A DNA stretch of 64,000 bases from Skermania sp. ID1734 (lineage in GTDB: Bacteria > Actinomycetota > Actinomycetes > Mycobacteriales > Mycobacteriaceae). The DNA is taken from the NCBI RefSeq assembly GCF_007489285.1, contig NZ_VLIY01000003.1, positions 248,001 to 312,000 on the forward strand. Reading direction: 5' to 3'. Position numbers and translations under genes: made by a program. Within the stretch, counting starts at the first letter, position 1; each line of letters begins with the position of its first letter. A model generated the notes under the pieces. The model did not search any database and was not told where the DNA came from. It saw nothing but the letters and a program-made list of their open reading frames with translations. Below, piece after piece: positions 16,764-26,686 of this stretch.

Positions 16764-17861
16764 ATGATCACCACCCGAGCCGCAGTTCTCACCACAATCA
16801 ACGAGCCGCTCGAACTGACCACCATCCGCGTCGACGACCCTGAGCCGCACGAGGTACGGATCCAGGTGACCAACGTCGGTCTGTGCCACAGCGACCTGCA
16901 CTACATGACCGGCACCGTGCCCACCGACCTGCCCGTCGTGGTCGGCCACGAGGTGGCTGGCGTGGTTGAGGCGGTCGGCTCACAGGTGTCCGACTTACGT
17001 CCCGGCGACCGAGTGGTGGGAGCGCTGACTCCGTCCTGCGGCAACTGCACGAACTGCGAGGCAGGACGGTCGACCCAGTGCCAGCGGGTCGAGGAGGTGC
17101 GCCGCCGCCCACGTGCCGCATTCCAGACCATGGCAGGTAAGCCGATCGCCCGGCTCGGTGACATCGGCGCCTTCTCCCAACACATCCTGATGCGGCAGAA
17201 CTCGCTGGTGAAGCTGCCCGACGATGTGCCCCTGCACGTGGGATGCCTGCTGTCCTGCTGCATCATCACCGGTGTCGGTGCGGTCTTCCGCGGTGCTCAG
17301 GTCCGGCCGGGCAGCACCGTCGCCGTCATCGGCTGCGGCGGCGTCGGGTCGGCCATCATCCAGGGCGCCAGGCTCGCCGGAGCCTCGGCGATCGTCGCCA
17401 TCGACCTCGACGACGACCGACTCAAGGCTGCCCGCGGCTATGGCGCCACGCACGTGATCAACGGCGTGGCCGACGACATTGTCCAAGAGCTCCATGACCA
17501 AATTGGGGACGGCGTCGACTACGCCTTCGAGGCGGTCGGGTCGGCACGCACTGCCGCGACAGCACTGGCGCTCGTGCGACCGACGGGAACCGCGTGCCTG
17601 GTCGGCATCGCACCGGCGGGCGCCGAGATCAGCGTGCCGGCCACCGACTTCTTCTTCCACGAAAAACGCCTGATCGGTTCCTACATGGGCTCGGGCCAGG
17701 CGCGGGAGGACATCGCCCAGTTCGCGCGCCTCTACCAGCAGGGACGTCTGCTCCTCGACGAGATGGTGACCCACGTCATCCCCTTCGATGAGATCAACGA
17801 GGGCTTCCGGGCAATGAAGAACGGCGACGTAACGCGCATCGTCGTCGACCTGCAGTCCTGA
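16764..17861 (+). CDS. zinc-dependent alcohol dehydrogenase (class III-like MDR)
   Basis: A 365-residue medium-chain dehydrogenase. Catalytic zinc ligands are C41, H62 and probably C165. The structural zinc site is C92, C95, C98 and C106. The Rossmann motif GCGGVG is at 190-195, and D214 points to NAD(H). Length and the CHSDLHYM block fit the class III / mycothiol-type and NDMA-type alcohol dehydrogenases. It is followed 27 bases later by an aldehyde dehydrogenase, so the two should oxidise an alcohol to a carboxylic acid. The substrate is presumably the hydroxylated or cleaved product of the upstream oxygenases. Confidence 0.94.
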   Translation: MITTRAAVLTTINEPLELTTIRVDDPEPHEVRIQVTNVGLCHSDLHYMTGTVPTDLPVVVGHEVAGVVEAVGSQVSDLRPGDRVVGALTPSCGNCTNCEAGRSTQCQRVEEVRRRPRAAFQTMAGKPIARLGDIGAFSQHILMRQNSLVKLPDDVPLHVGCLLSCCIITGVGAVFRGAQVRPGSTVAVIGCGGVGSAIIQGARLAGASAIVAIDLDDDRLKAARGYGATHVINGVADDIVQELHDQIGDGVDYAFEAVGSARTAATALALVRPTGTACLVGIAPAGAEISVPATDFFFHEKRLIGSYMGSGQAREDIAQFARLYQQGRLLLDEMVTHVIPFDEINEGFRAMKNGDVTRIVVDLQS

Positions 17862-17888
17862 CCAACGAACATACCCAGAGGAAAAGCC

Positions 17889-19352
17889 ATGGCGCACAAC
17901 GAGATCACGATTCCCCAGCCGGTGAACTACATTGGCGACGAGTGGACCGAGTGCACACCGGTTGGTGACGCGTGGAACATCGACCCCAACACCCGCCAGC
18001 CCATCCACCGGCTCGTCACCGCACCAGCGCGCGACCTCGAACGCGCGATACAGCACGCCGCGAGTGTCTACAGCGTCGGCCACTGGGACGAGCGCGCGCG
18101 TCGTGAACGCGCCGACATGCTCGAGCGGGTCGCCGACAATGTCGAGGCCCGTGCCGAGGACATCGCACGCACGGACTCGCTGACCAGCGGCACACCCATC
18201 ACCGTCACCCGAAAGGTCGCGGCCTTCCTGCCGGCGCGGATCCGGGCGTCGGCCGCGGACCTGGTGAGCATCCCGCGCGTCACCGCGCTGGCCGCCGGCG
18301 GTCGTGATGTCCGGCTCTACAAGGTGCCGTGGGGCGCGGCCGCGATCCTCACGCCCTGGAACGGACCCAGCTTCATCCCGGCCGCCAAGGTCGCCAGTGC
18401 GGTCGCCGCGGGTTGCCCGGTCATCCTCAAGCCGTCCGAGCACGCGCCCGGTAGCGCCCAGATCATCGTCGAATGCTTCGTCGAGGCGGGCCTGCCCAGC
18501 GGCGCACTGCAATTGGTGCACGGCACCGGTGACATTGGTGCACGCCTGACCTCCGATCCGCGCATCAAGATCGTTTCCTTCACCGGCGGGCCCGGCGCCG
18601 GACGCGCCATCGCGCGCGCCGCGGCCGAAGACTTCAAAGTCCTGCAACTCGAACTCGGCGGCAACAACCCGGTGATCGTGCTCGACGACGCCGACATCGA
18701 CGTCACGGCGGACGGCATCCTCGACGGCATGACCAAGCTCAACGGTCAATGGTGTGAGGGGCCCGGCAAGATCCTCGCCCCCAGCAGCCTGGTTGGCCCC
18801 CTTCTCGACGCGCTCACAGAGCGGATCTCCAAGCTCGTCGTCGGTCACTCCCTCGACGAAGGCGCCGACATCGGCCCCATCTCCAACGAGCCGCACTTCC
18901 ACACCCTCGAGGGCAGGATCGAGCAGCTGCGACAGCTGGGCGCCGCCATCCACCAGCCGGCCGCGCTGCCCGACCTGCACGGCTACTTCCTGTCGCCAAC
19001 CGTCGCCGTCGGCGCTGACCCGATGCGCGCAACGGCCGAGCTGTTCGGTCCGGTCGTCTCGTTGCATGCCGTGGAGTCCACGGACGAGGCGCTTGGCATC
19101 GCCAACGCCAACCCGTCGGGCCTGGACGCCTATGTGTTCGGCGGCGACACCGATCGCGCCATCGAGGTCGGGTCCCGCATCGTCGCGGGGGAGGTGCGCG
19201 TCAACGGCGCCAAGATCGCCGACCTCGGTGATGACTCAGCCCAGAGCTTCTGGGGACCGGCCGGCATCGGCGGCCACGGACCAGCGGAATCGGTACGCGT
19301 CTTCTGCGGCGATCGGGTGGTCGGTGTCGATTCGCCCGACCTGCCGCTCTGA
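17889..19352 (+). CDS. aldehyde dehydrogenase
   Basis: A 487-residue NAD(P)-dependent aldehyde dehydrogenase. PWNGP is at 156-160, the general base is E255 in LELGGNN and the catalytic cysteine is C289 in GQWCEG. It differs clearly from the ALDH3-type enzyme at 3279-4676 (normal soluble C-terminus, ALDH superfamily core). It is preceded by AGAGGAAA and sits between the alcohol dehydrogenase and an SDR in one operon. It probably takes the aldehyde from that alcohol dehydrogenase to the acid, which the acyl-CoA ligase could then activate. Confidence 0.94.
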   Translation: MAHNEITIPQPVNYIGDEWTECTPVGDAWNIDPNTRQPIHRLVTAPARDLERAIQHAASVYSVGHWDERARRERADMLERVADNVEARAEDIARTDSLTSGTPITVTRKVAAFLPARIRASAADLVSIPRVTALAAGGRDVRLYKVPWGAAAILTPWNGPSFIPAAKVASAVAAGCPVILKPSEHAPGSAQIIVECFVEAGLPSGALQLVHGTGDIGARLTSDPRIKIVSFTGGPGAGRAIARAAAEDFKVLQLELGGNNPVIVLDDADIDVTADGILDGMTKLNGQWCEGPGKILAPSSLVGPLLDALTERISKLVVGHSLDEGADIGPISNEPHFHTLEGRIEQLRQLGAAIHQPAALPDLHGYFLSPTVAVGADPMRATAELFGPVVSLHAVESTDEALGIANANPSGLDAYVFGGDTDRAIEVGSRIVAGEVRVNGAKIADLGDDSAQSFWGPAGIGGHGPAESVRVFCGDRVVGVDSPDLPL

Positions 19353-19380
19353 ACCAGCCACTCACTTCTAAGGAAGGCCC

Positions 19381-20235
19381 ATGACCGAGACATCAGACCG
19401 GCCGCTTGCCGGGAGAACACTAATCATGTCGGGCGGCAGTCGCGGGATCGGGCTTGCAATTGCCCTACGCGCCGCTGCGGACGGGGCGAACATCACCCTG
19501 ATCGCCAAGACCGACCAACCCCATCCGCGGCTGCCGGGCACGATTCACACCGCTGCTGCAGAGTTGGAAGCCGCTGGTGGCCGAGTTCTCAAGTGCATCG
19601 GAGACATCCGCGACGACGACGTTGTCGCTGATGCCGTGGCGAGCACTGTCGATCGCTTCGGCGGCATCGACATTGTCGTCAACAACGCGAGCGCGATCGA
19701 CCTGTCGCCGACCGCGGCGATTGCGATGAAGAAATACGACCTCATGCAGGACATCAACTGCCGCGGCAGCTTCCTGCTGTCGAAACTATCTATTCCCTTT
19801 CTGCGTGACTCCGCAAAAGCGGGTCACAACCCGCACATCCTGACCCTGTCCCCGCCACTGAACCTCAACCCCCGCTGGGCGGGCGCGCACTTGGCGTACA
19901 CGATCGCGAAGTACGGCATGAGCCTGACGACCCTGGGCCTCGCCGAAGAGCTCAGGAACGACGGCATCGGCGTCAACTCCGTGTGGCCGCGAACCATGAT
20001 TGCCACCGCTGCCGTACGCAACCACCTCGGCGGCGACGCGGTCCTCAACGCCTCGCGCACACCGGACATCTACGCCGACGCTGCCTACCTGATCCTCACC
20101 TCGCCCGCCGCGGAGGCGACCGGCAATTTCTACCTCGACGAGGAGGTGCTCGCCGCGCACGGAATCACCGACCTCGACAGCTATCGCGCCGGTGACCCGA
20201 GTATCAACCTTGCGCCCGATCTCTTCCTCGACTGA
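19381..20235 (+). CDS. HSDL2-like short-chain dehydrogenase
   Basis: A 284-residue SDR of the hydroxysteroid-dehydrogenase-like-2 group. The cofactor loop is SGGSRGIG (17-24), followed by the diagnostic AKTDQPHPRLPGT segment (42-54) and a YTIAK catalytic pair (Y173/K177) with S157. Eukaryotic HSDL2 links this domain to an SCP2 domain; here an SCP2-like protein is encoded at the head of the same operon. It starts 28 bases after the ALDH gene behind AAGGA and ends the operon just before a strong hairpin. A 3-hydroxyacyl or keto lipid substrate is likely. Confidence 0.92.
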   Translation: MTETSDRPLAGRTLIMSGGSRGIGLAIALRAAADGANITLIAKTDQPHPRLPGTIHTAAAELEAAGGRVLKCIGDIRDDDVVADAVASTVDRFGGIDIVVNNASAIDLSPTAAIAMKKYDLMQDINCRGSFLLSKLSIPFLRDSAKAGHNPHILTLSPPLNLNPRWAGAHLAYTIAKYGMSLTTLGLAEELRNDGIGVNSVWPRTMIATAAVRNHLGGDAVLNASRTPDIYADAAYLILTSPAAEATGNFYLDEEVLAAHGITDLDSYRAGDPSINLAPDLFLD

Positions 20236-20262
20236 ACCATCCCGCCCCTGCCATCCGGCACT

Positions 20263-20303
20263 GTGACCTTTCCGCGAGCGCGTCACGCTCGTGGAAAGGT
20301 CAC
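20263..20303. terminator. long hairpin between convergent operon end and TetR gene
   Basis: Arms 20263-20280 and 20286-20303 pair over 18 positions with one mismatch (GTGACCTTTCCGCGAGCG against CGCTCGTGGAAAGGTCAC) around a five-base loop. No U-tract follows, but the place, between the convergent SDR and TetR ends and covering the TetR stop codon, fits a bidirectional terminator. Confidence 0.7.
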
Positions 20304-20908
20304 ACCGTTACCGGCGCAGATCCGAGCCGAGCCGCGAGCCAACTCTCGAGCACCGAGGCGACGACGTCCATCTGCGCCATTGCCGCGGACCGATCCCCGT
20401 AGGTCAACCAGCTCAGGGCGAAGCCGTCGGACAAGGTGCCGATTATGTAGGCGATCTGATCGATGGTTTCCCGATCGACCGGCTGCTCTGATGCGGCACC
20501 TCGAAGCGCATCGCGCACTGTTTCTATGGCTTCGTCATATACCGCGATGCCGCGGTCTTCGTGCTGACGCCGGGCCCAGCTGATCAGCTCCAGGGTTGCA
20601 GCCGTGAAGTTGGCGGATTCGAGGTAGCACTGCATGACTCCGCGCAAGAGTTGACCGGCTGTGTCAGCCAATGTGGTGTGTGGATCGCTGTCTTTGACGA
20701 CATCACTGAACCTGCCGGCGACGAACTTGTAGACGTCGGCGAACAGATCCTCCTTCGAGTCGTAGCAGTAGTGCAGCATCGCCAAGTTCGCCTGGGCATG
20801 CTCGGCAATCCGCCGGGTTGTCGCGCCATCAATGCCATAAATCGCGATGACATCGACCGCGGCGTTGATGAAGTCCCGACGCCGTTCTGCGGCGGAGATC
20901 CGCGCCAC
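20300..20908 (-). CDS. TetR-family regulator of the amine/lipid cluster
   Basis: A 202-residue TetR repressor. The N-terminal helix-turn-helix covers about residues 25-50 (GATTRRIAEHAQANLAMLHYCYDSKEDLF), followed by a ligand-binding all-helical domain. I prefer GTG 20908, preceded by GGGAGG at five bases, over a TTG 18 bases upstream. It lies between the two main operons of the cluster and diverges from the dioxygenase gene across a region with four TTAGTCA-like half-sites. It is the only regulator in the cluster and so the likely reader of the 16-bp palindromes. The ligand is probably a pathway intermediate. Confidence 0.92.
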   Translation of the reverse strand: MARISAAERRRDFINAAVDVIAIYGIDGATTRRIAEHAQANLAMLHYCYDSKEDLFADVYKFVAGRFSDVVKDSDPHTTLADTAGQLLRGVMQCYLESANFTAATLELISWARRQHEDRGIAVYDEAIETVRDALRGAASEQPVDRETIDQIAYIIGTLSDGFALSWLTYGDRSAAMAQMDVVASVLESWLAARLGSAPVTV

Positions 20909-20946
20909 GAGGTCCTCCCGGTGCAAGCGTCCACAAAGTTGGACGA

Positions 20947-20963
20947 TTGATTAAGTCAAGCCA
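20947..20963. promoter_or_regulatory. short palindrome upstream of the TetR gene
   Basis: TTGATTAAGTCAA is a small inverted repeat (TTGA/TCAA, five-base spacer) close to the TetR gene start; its centre resembles the cluster half-site. It could serve autoregulation. The evidence is symmetry and position only. Confidence 0.35.
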
Positions 20964-21002
20964 AGGCTAGCAGCCTCGCGCATCTTTGGCACGGCGAGAA
21001 AC

Positions 21003-21044
21003 TTAGTCATCTTTCTTAGTCAAACACCTTGATCAGATGACTAA
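21003..21044. promoter_or_regulatory. shared operator, copy 3, with extra half-sites
   Basis: TTGATCA-GA-TGACTAA at 21029-21044 matches copies 1 and 2 in half-site, spacing and orientation. Two exact TTAGTCA half-sites lie beside it in direct orientation at 21003-21009 and 21016-21022, 13 bases apart. The block sits between the divergent TetR and dioxygenase genes and probably controls both. Confidence 0.7.
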
Positions 21045-21128
21045 CTTCGCACTAGCATATGAGCCGGATCACACAAGCGGCGCCCACTCGGACGACCAGC
21101 AAGTTCAGAAAGAAAGAACGGATCTGTC

Positions 21129-22028
21129 ATGACGCAGAACGAACTCACCCGAATCACTCCCGACACACCGGCAGAGGCCGCGGTCGAGGTGATCATGCGG
21201 GACGGCGGCGTAATCGTCGAAGGACTCTTCGACGAGGCCACCATCGAAGGCCTCGAGAACGATCTGAATCCCGTGCTGGACGCGGTCGACACCGGCTACG
21301 ACGAGGTCTTCGCCGGCAACAAGACCAAGCGCGCAAGCGGCCTGTTCGCGCGCACCGAGCACATGGCGACGATCGCGCTGAACCCGTTATACCGGGGCAT
21401 CGCCGAGCGCATCCTCAACAAGCCGATCAACGTATTCATGGGTGAAGAGCCGGTACCGAACCCGGCAGGTATGCATATCGGCGCGACGATGGCCATCAAG
21501 ATTGGACCGGGACAGGGCGCGCAACCCCTCCACCGCGACGATTCCGTCTGGTTGTGGCGACACCCCACCTATCAGCGCGAAGCGCGAGTGCAGATCATGG
21601 TGGCGGTCAGCGACTTCACCGCAGACAACGGCGGCACCCTCGTGATTCCAGGATCGCACCTTTGGGACGACGAGCGTGCGCCGCGCCTCGAGGAGGCGGT
21701 CCCGACAGTAATGAAGGCCGGCTCCGCGGTGATCTGGATTGGCTCCACCTACCACGGTGGCGGGCAGAACATTACGTCCGACCAGTACCGCTTCGGCCTG
21801 TCGATGGGCTACGACCTCGCGTTTCTGCGGCCCGAGGAGAACCCCTTCCTCACCTACACCCTCGACCAGATCCGGTCATTCCCCGAAGAGATCCAACGAG
21901 CACTCGACTGGACCGCGGAACACTACCTCGGCTGGGTCGAGGTCGGTGGTCAAATGTCCGACCCCATGGAGCTGCTCAGCCGTACGGATTACACGTCCAC
22001 CGGCGCCGGGCTCCCCAGCCACGTCTGA
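21129..22028 (+). CDS. phytanoyl-CoA dioxygenase (PhyH)-family Fe(II)/2-oxoglutarate oxygenase
   Basis: A 299-residue non-haem iron oxygenase. The 2-His-1-carboxylate triad reads H135-x-D137 in LHRDD and H209 in TYHGGG, with R221 as the likely 2-oxoglutarate anchor. PhyH-type enzymes hydroxylate acyl-CoAs, amines, amino acids or small lipids using 2-oxoglutarate and O2. It is the first gene downstream of operator copy 3 and is followed at 20 bases by a transporter. In known gamma-glutamyl amine pathways an oxygenase acts on the protected amine; this enzyme could fill that place, or alternatively attack the lipid part. Confidence 0.92.
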   Translation: MTQNELTRITPDTPAEAAVEVIMRDGGVIVEGLFDEATIEGLENDLNPVLDAVDTGYDEVFAGNKTKRASGLFARTEHMATIALNPLYRGIAERILNKPINVFMGEEPVPNPAGMHIGATMAIKIGPGQGAQPLHRDDSVWLWRHPTYQREARVQIMVAVSDFTADNGGTLVIPGSHLWDDERAPRLEEAVPTVMKAGSAVIWIGSTYHGGGQNITSDQYRFGLSMGYDLAFLRPEENPFLTYTLDQIRSFPEEIQRALDWTAEHYLGWVEVGGQMSDPMELLSRTDYTSTGAGLPSHV

Positions 22029-22048
22029 GCAGGAACCGGAGAAGAACC

Positions 22049-23518
22049 GTGACCGAGATCCACCAGCGGGCCGCACACGCCCGCCCGGGCAACGCCCGTC
22101 CCGCACCCGACAAGGGGACGCTCATCGGCGTCGGCGCGCTGCTGGTCACCTTGACCAACGCAGTCATCTTTGTCCTCCCTCCGCTGCTGCCGGTCATCCA
22201 GGCGCAGTACGGCCTCGCCACGGTCGCCCAAACGACGTGGCTGTACACGGCGCTGACCCTGGGCGGGGGAGCAGGGTTCATCCTGCTGCCGCGCCTGGCC
22301 GATCTCTACGGCGACCGAAACGCCTCAGTGGCGGCCTCGGCGTTCCTGGCTGTCGGCGCACTCATACCGGCCATCGGTGACTCCTACGCGACCTTGCTGA
22401 TCGGCTGCATTGTGATGGGCTTCGGTTGCGCCGCGCAGTTGCTTCCGCTCGGATTCCTGCGGCGCAATCTCGGCGAGAGCGGCATCACGGTAGGGGTCGC
22501 AGTCCTGGTCATTGCCACCGGCATCGGAATCGTGGCCGGCATGATCGGTGGCGGCTTCATCGTCGAACACCTTTCGCTGCGTAGCTTTTTCATCATCCTC
22601 ACCGCAGTTGGCGTAATCACGACCGTTGCCTCCTACCTCACAATCCCGCACGCCCCGCCCGCCGAGCGGGCCGGTCGCGTCGGCGCAGTGGGCACCGTGT
22701 GGATGATCGCGTGGGTCGCGGCGATCCTGCTCACCCTCACCCAGGGACTCGTCTGGGGCACCGCCGCACTGATTCCGTTGGTGCTCGGCATCGTTGGTGG
22801 CATCGCCTGGGTGCGCGTCGAGCGCAAATCGGCCTCGGCTGTGTTCGACGTCGCAATGATGAAGGCACCTTTGGTGACTGCGTCGTGCCTGTGCATCGCG
22901 CTGTTCGCAGCGGTGAATGCGGCCTTCCTGCTGCTGCTCAGCACCTACGCCCAGATCATTCCTGCCGAACTGCGTCCCGTAGACGCCTACGGCCTCGGGC
23001 TCAGCGCGCTGAAGACCGGCTGGCTCATGGTTCCCTTCGCGGTGACCTTCGTGATCGGCGGCGCCATCGTCGATCGTCCGGTGTCCAACGGCCGCGGTGT
23101 GCCCGTCTTCATCGCCGGGGCACTCATCAGCGCAGCAGGGCTGGCGTGGCTCGCCGCGGCGCACGATCAGGCATGGCAATACCTCGTGGGCGCAGCGGTC
23201 ATGGGTCTGGGATGCAGCATCGGCTACGCAGCCGGTTTCACTATGGTGCAGATGGCAGTGCCCGAGGGGAAGGCCGGGATGGCAGCCGGTGTCGCCGGCA
23301 CCTTCATGGCCGTAGGTTTCGCCCTCGGCACAGCCGTGATCAGCGGCGACCTGAGCGCCTCGTTGGTTACGGTGCCCGGCAGCAGTCTGCAGGTCGCGGC
23401 CAAGAGCCTCTACGGCGTCGGCTACGAGCTCTCGGGAGTACTCGCTCTGCTCGTGGTGGTGACAGTGCTGATTTCACGTCTTCGCCTGCGCCGGCGACTC
23501 GGAGGTGTTGCCTCCTGA
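22049..23518 (+). CDS. MFS transporter, 14-helix DHA2 type
   Basis: A 489-residue major facilitator with fourteen visible hydrophobic helices and a motif-A-like loop (LPRLADLYGDRN) between helices 2 and 3. Start GTG 22049 lies 20 bases after the dioxygenase stop, behind GGAGAAG; longer in-frame starts would overlap the dioxygenase gene. Fourteen helices indicate the DHA2 group of drug/proton antiporters and solute carriers. In a catabolic cluster it may import the substrate or export a toxic amine; direction cannot be told from sequence. Confidence 0.92.
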   Translation: MTEIHQRAAHARPGNARPAPDKGTLIGVGALLVTLTNAVIFVLPPLLPVIQAQYGLATVAQTTWLYTALTLGGGAGFILLPRLADLYGDRNASVAASAFLAVGALIPAIGDSYATLLIGCIVMGFGCAAQLLPLGFLRRNLGESGITVGVAVLVIATGIGIVAGMIGGGFIVEHLSLRSFFIILTAVGVITTVASYLTIPHAPPAERAGRVGAVGTVWMIAWVAAILLTLTQGLVWGTAALIPLVLGIVGGIAWVRVERKSASAVFDVAMMKAPLVTASCLCIALFAAVNAAFLLLLSTYAQIIPAELRPVDAYGLGLSALKTGWLMVPFAVTFVIGGAIVDRPVSNGRGVPVFIAGALISAAGLAWLAAAHDQAWQYLVGAAVMGLGCSIGYAAGFTMVQMAVPEGKAGMAAGVAGTFMAVGFALGTAVISGDLSASLVTVPGSSLQVAAKSLYGVGYELSGVLALLVVVTVLISRLRLRRRLGGVAS

Positions 23519-23627
23519 ACCAGCTCATTGCGGGAAAGCGATCCCTCCCAAAGCACATCGACAAACCGCCCCATCGCTTGGCCCTCGGCTCAACACACGG
23601 GGGTCCAACTCAAAGGAACCACACATC

Positions 23628-24335
23628 ATGAAGGAAATGCTCTTCATGCTGGCCGATCTCTGGATGATCTTCGCCGGCTTCTTCTACGGATGGAAATTCA
23701 TCCGCCGTTACAACAACTACCTGTTGGGCCTCGAGTGGATCATCATCGCCACGTCCGGCTCGAATTTCTTGGCCTGGTCACTTCTTGGAGGCGACCCGGG
23801 TAGCTTCCTGTACTCCATCGCGTACTTCTTCGATGCTTTCTCACGGTCGGTGGGCATCACCTTGATTCTCGTCATGGGTCTGATGCGCGTGACACACCGG
23901 TACAAGCCGACCTTGGCCGTCGACATCGGCGTGTTTGCGCTCGCGACAGCGGCCGGACTCTATCTACAGCAGTTCCGCGGCCACGAACTCCACGTCGGTC
24001 CAGCCACGTTCTACGTCATTGTCAACGCGCTCACGACACTGTTCCTGGCCTACTTCGTAGGGCGGCTCTGGAAGATCGGTGCCAAGGGTCTGGCTATCGG
24101 CGCGGGACTGGCTACCGCTGCGGCCACTGCCATCGCACTGATGTACGACTTCTTCCCGATCCCCGATGACGACTACCGCACCACCTTCTACATCCTTGCG
24201 CTGACCACGTGGGGGTGCCAGCTCTTCGTCTACTTCCACGCCTATCGCGCCCTCCGCAACCACAACGTGGCGGCCGCAGTCGAACCGGCTGGCAACGAAC
24301 AAACCGTTGCGCACGCCCATGTCCACGAGCACTGA
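23628..24335 (+). CDS. seven-helix membrane protein, unknown
   Basis: A 235-residue protein with about seven predicted membrane helices (starting MLFMLADLWMIFAGFFYGW) and a histidine-rich tail (VAHAHVHEH). ATG 23628 is chosen for the AAAGGAA about 12 bases upstream; an earlier in-frame ATG at 23505 overlaps the MFS gene. No family is recognised. It lies 109 bases after the transporter and 22 bases before the secreted protein, so the three may form one envelope module. The C-terminal histidines might bind metal. Confidence 0.75.
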   Translation: MKEMLFMLADLWMIFAGFFYGWKFIRRYNNYLLGLEWIIIATSGSNFLAWSLLGGDPGSFLYSIAYFFDAFSRSVGITLILVMGLMRVTHRYKPTLAVDIGVFALATAAGLYLQQFRGHELHVGPATFYVIVNALTTLFLAYFVGRLWKIGAKGLAIGAGLATAAATAIALMYDFFPIPDDDYRTTFYILALTTWGCQLFVYFHAYRALRNHNVAAAVEPAGNEQTVAHAHVHEH

Positions 24336-24357
24336 CCACAAGACCGCAAGGATCGAA

Positions 24358-25056
24358 ATGAAAACCCTCCACCACGCGGCGCTGATCTCGGCAGCGCTCG
24401 CGGTCACCGCTTCCGCCGCAGCGGGAACCGCCACGGCACAGACCGGTCCCGCACCTACGCCGCCGCCGAATTCGATTAGCGTCGAGGTAGTTCCCGGTGT
24501 CCACTACACCGCGGATGTGTCCAGCCAATCGGCCTTGTTGCAGACCGCATTCGGATCATTGACCACACGCGGTGGCCAGTTCCAAATCCTCGACAACCAG
24601 GACCATCTCGTTGCTGGTACGCCGCTGCCCCGACAGCCGCAAACAGGAGACTGGTCGACAGCGGCACAACCAGAGAGTTCTGTCGCGGCAAGGGTCGCTG
24701 CTACACCGGTCCAGTCGCCAAACCCATTGCGTCACAACGTCGATGCAGCCGCCGACTACAACGGCGCCCTCGCAATCGCGGCAACCCAGTTCGGCCTGGC
24801 CAGCGGGGTCGGTGCCATGGGCGGCGGACTGGCCGGCCTCGCGGTCGGCTGCCCGATAGGAGCGGTCACCGCCGGGCTCGCGGCGCTACCAACCGGACCA
24901 GCTGATCTGGTGATCTCCCCGCTGGGCTGCCTCGTCGGCGCTTCCGTCATGGGCGGCATCGGCGCGATCGTTGGCGGTGCGGCGGTCGGTATTCCGGTCG
25001 GAATCGCTAGCGGCGTGCAGGCGTACAACAGCTTGCACGCAGCAGGCGACATCTGA
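24358..25056 (+). CDS. secreted, glycine/alanine-rich protein
   Basis: A 232-residue protein with a clear Sec signal peptide: basic MKTLHH, hydrophobic ALISAALAVTASAAAG, likely cleavage after TATA in TATAQTG. The first mature half is polar (VVPGVHYTADVSSQ). The second half (about 130-225) is a long glycine/alanine-rich hydrophobic stretch with two cysteines, like a GxxxG-rich membrane or aggregation domain. Proteins of this build occur in Rhodococcus/Nocardia, often called insoluble-domain proteins; function is unknown. ATG 24358 follows AAGGAT. It is last in the cluster and could be an envelope component for uptake of a hydrophobic substrate. Confidence 0.8.
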   Translation: MKTLHHAALISAALAVTASAAAGTATAQTGPAPTPPPNSISVEVVPGVHYTADVSSQSALLQTAFGSLTTRGGQFQILDNQDHLVAGTPLPRQPQTGDWSTAAQPESSVAARVAATPVQSPNPLRHNVDAAADYNGALAIAATQFGLASGVGAMGGGLAGLAVGCPIGAVTAGLAALPTGPADLVISPLGCLVGASVMGGIGAIVGGAAVGIPVGIASGVQAYNSLHAAGDI

Positions 25057-25182
25057 CAAAGCCATAGCCCAGGATTCGCCGGGCGGGGGTGCATCGAGTG
25101 GTGCCCTCCGTCCGGCGGACCAAGGGGACATGGCCCAAAGCGAAGTCGCGCATCATCTTGACGGCCGTCTGTGGCCAGACGC

Positions 25183-25234
25183 AGACGAGTCCACCCGCCC
25201 GGCAGTGGTTGCCGAACGGGTGGACTCGTCTTTT
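25183..25234 (+). terminator. intrinsic terminator at the end of the accessory cluster
   Basis: A perfect 15-bp stem (25183-25197 with 25217-25231, AGACGAGTCCACCCG) around a 19-base loop, followed by TTTT on the plus strand. It should stop transcripts leaving the secreted-protein gene and shield the convergent glnA. It may also act on glnA, whose stop is at 25250. Confidence 0.85.
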
Positions 25235-25249
25235 GGATTGTCGAGCGAC

Positions 25250-26686
<1,437 letters not shown>

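Noticed and set aside
16995-19067. Long minus-strand frame of about 690 codons across the alcohol and aldehyde dehydrogenase genes
   Set aside because: It spans two well-supported genes on the other strand, lacks a ribosome-binding site and any domain; a GC-driven shadow.
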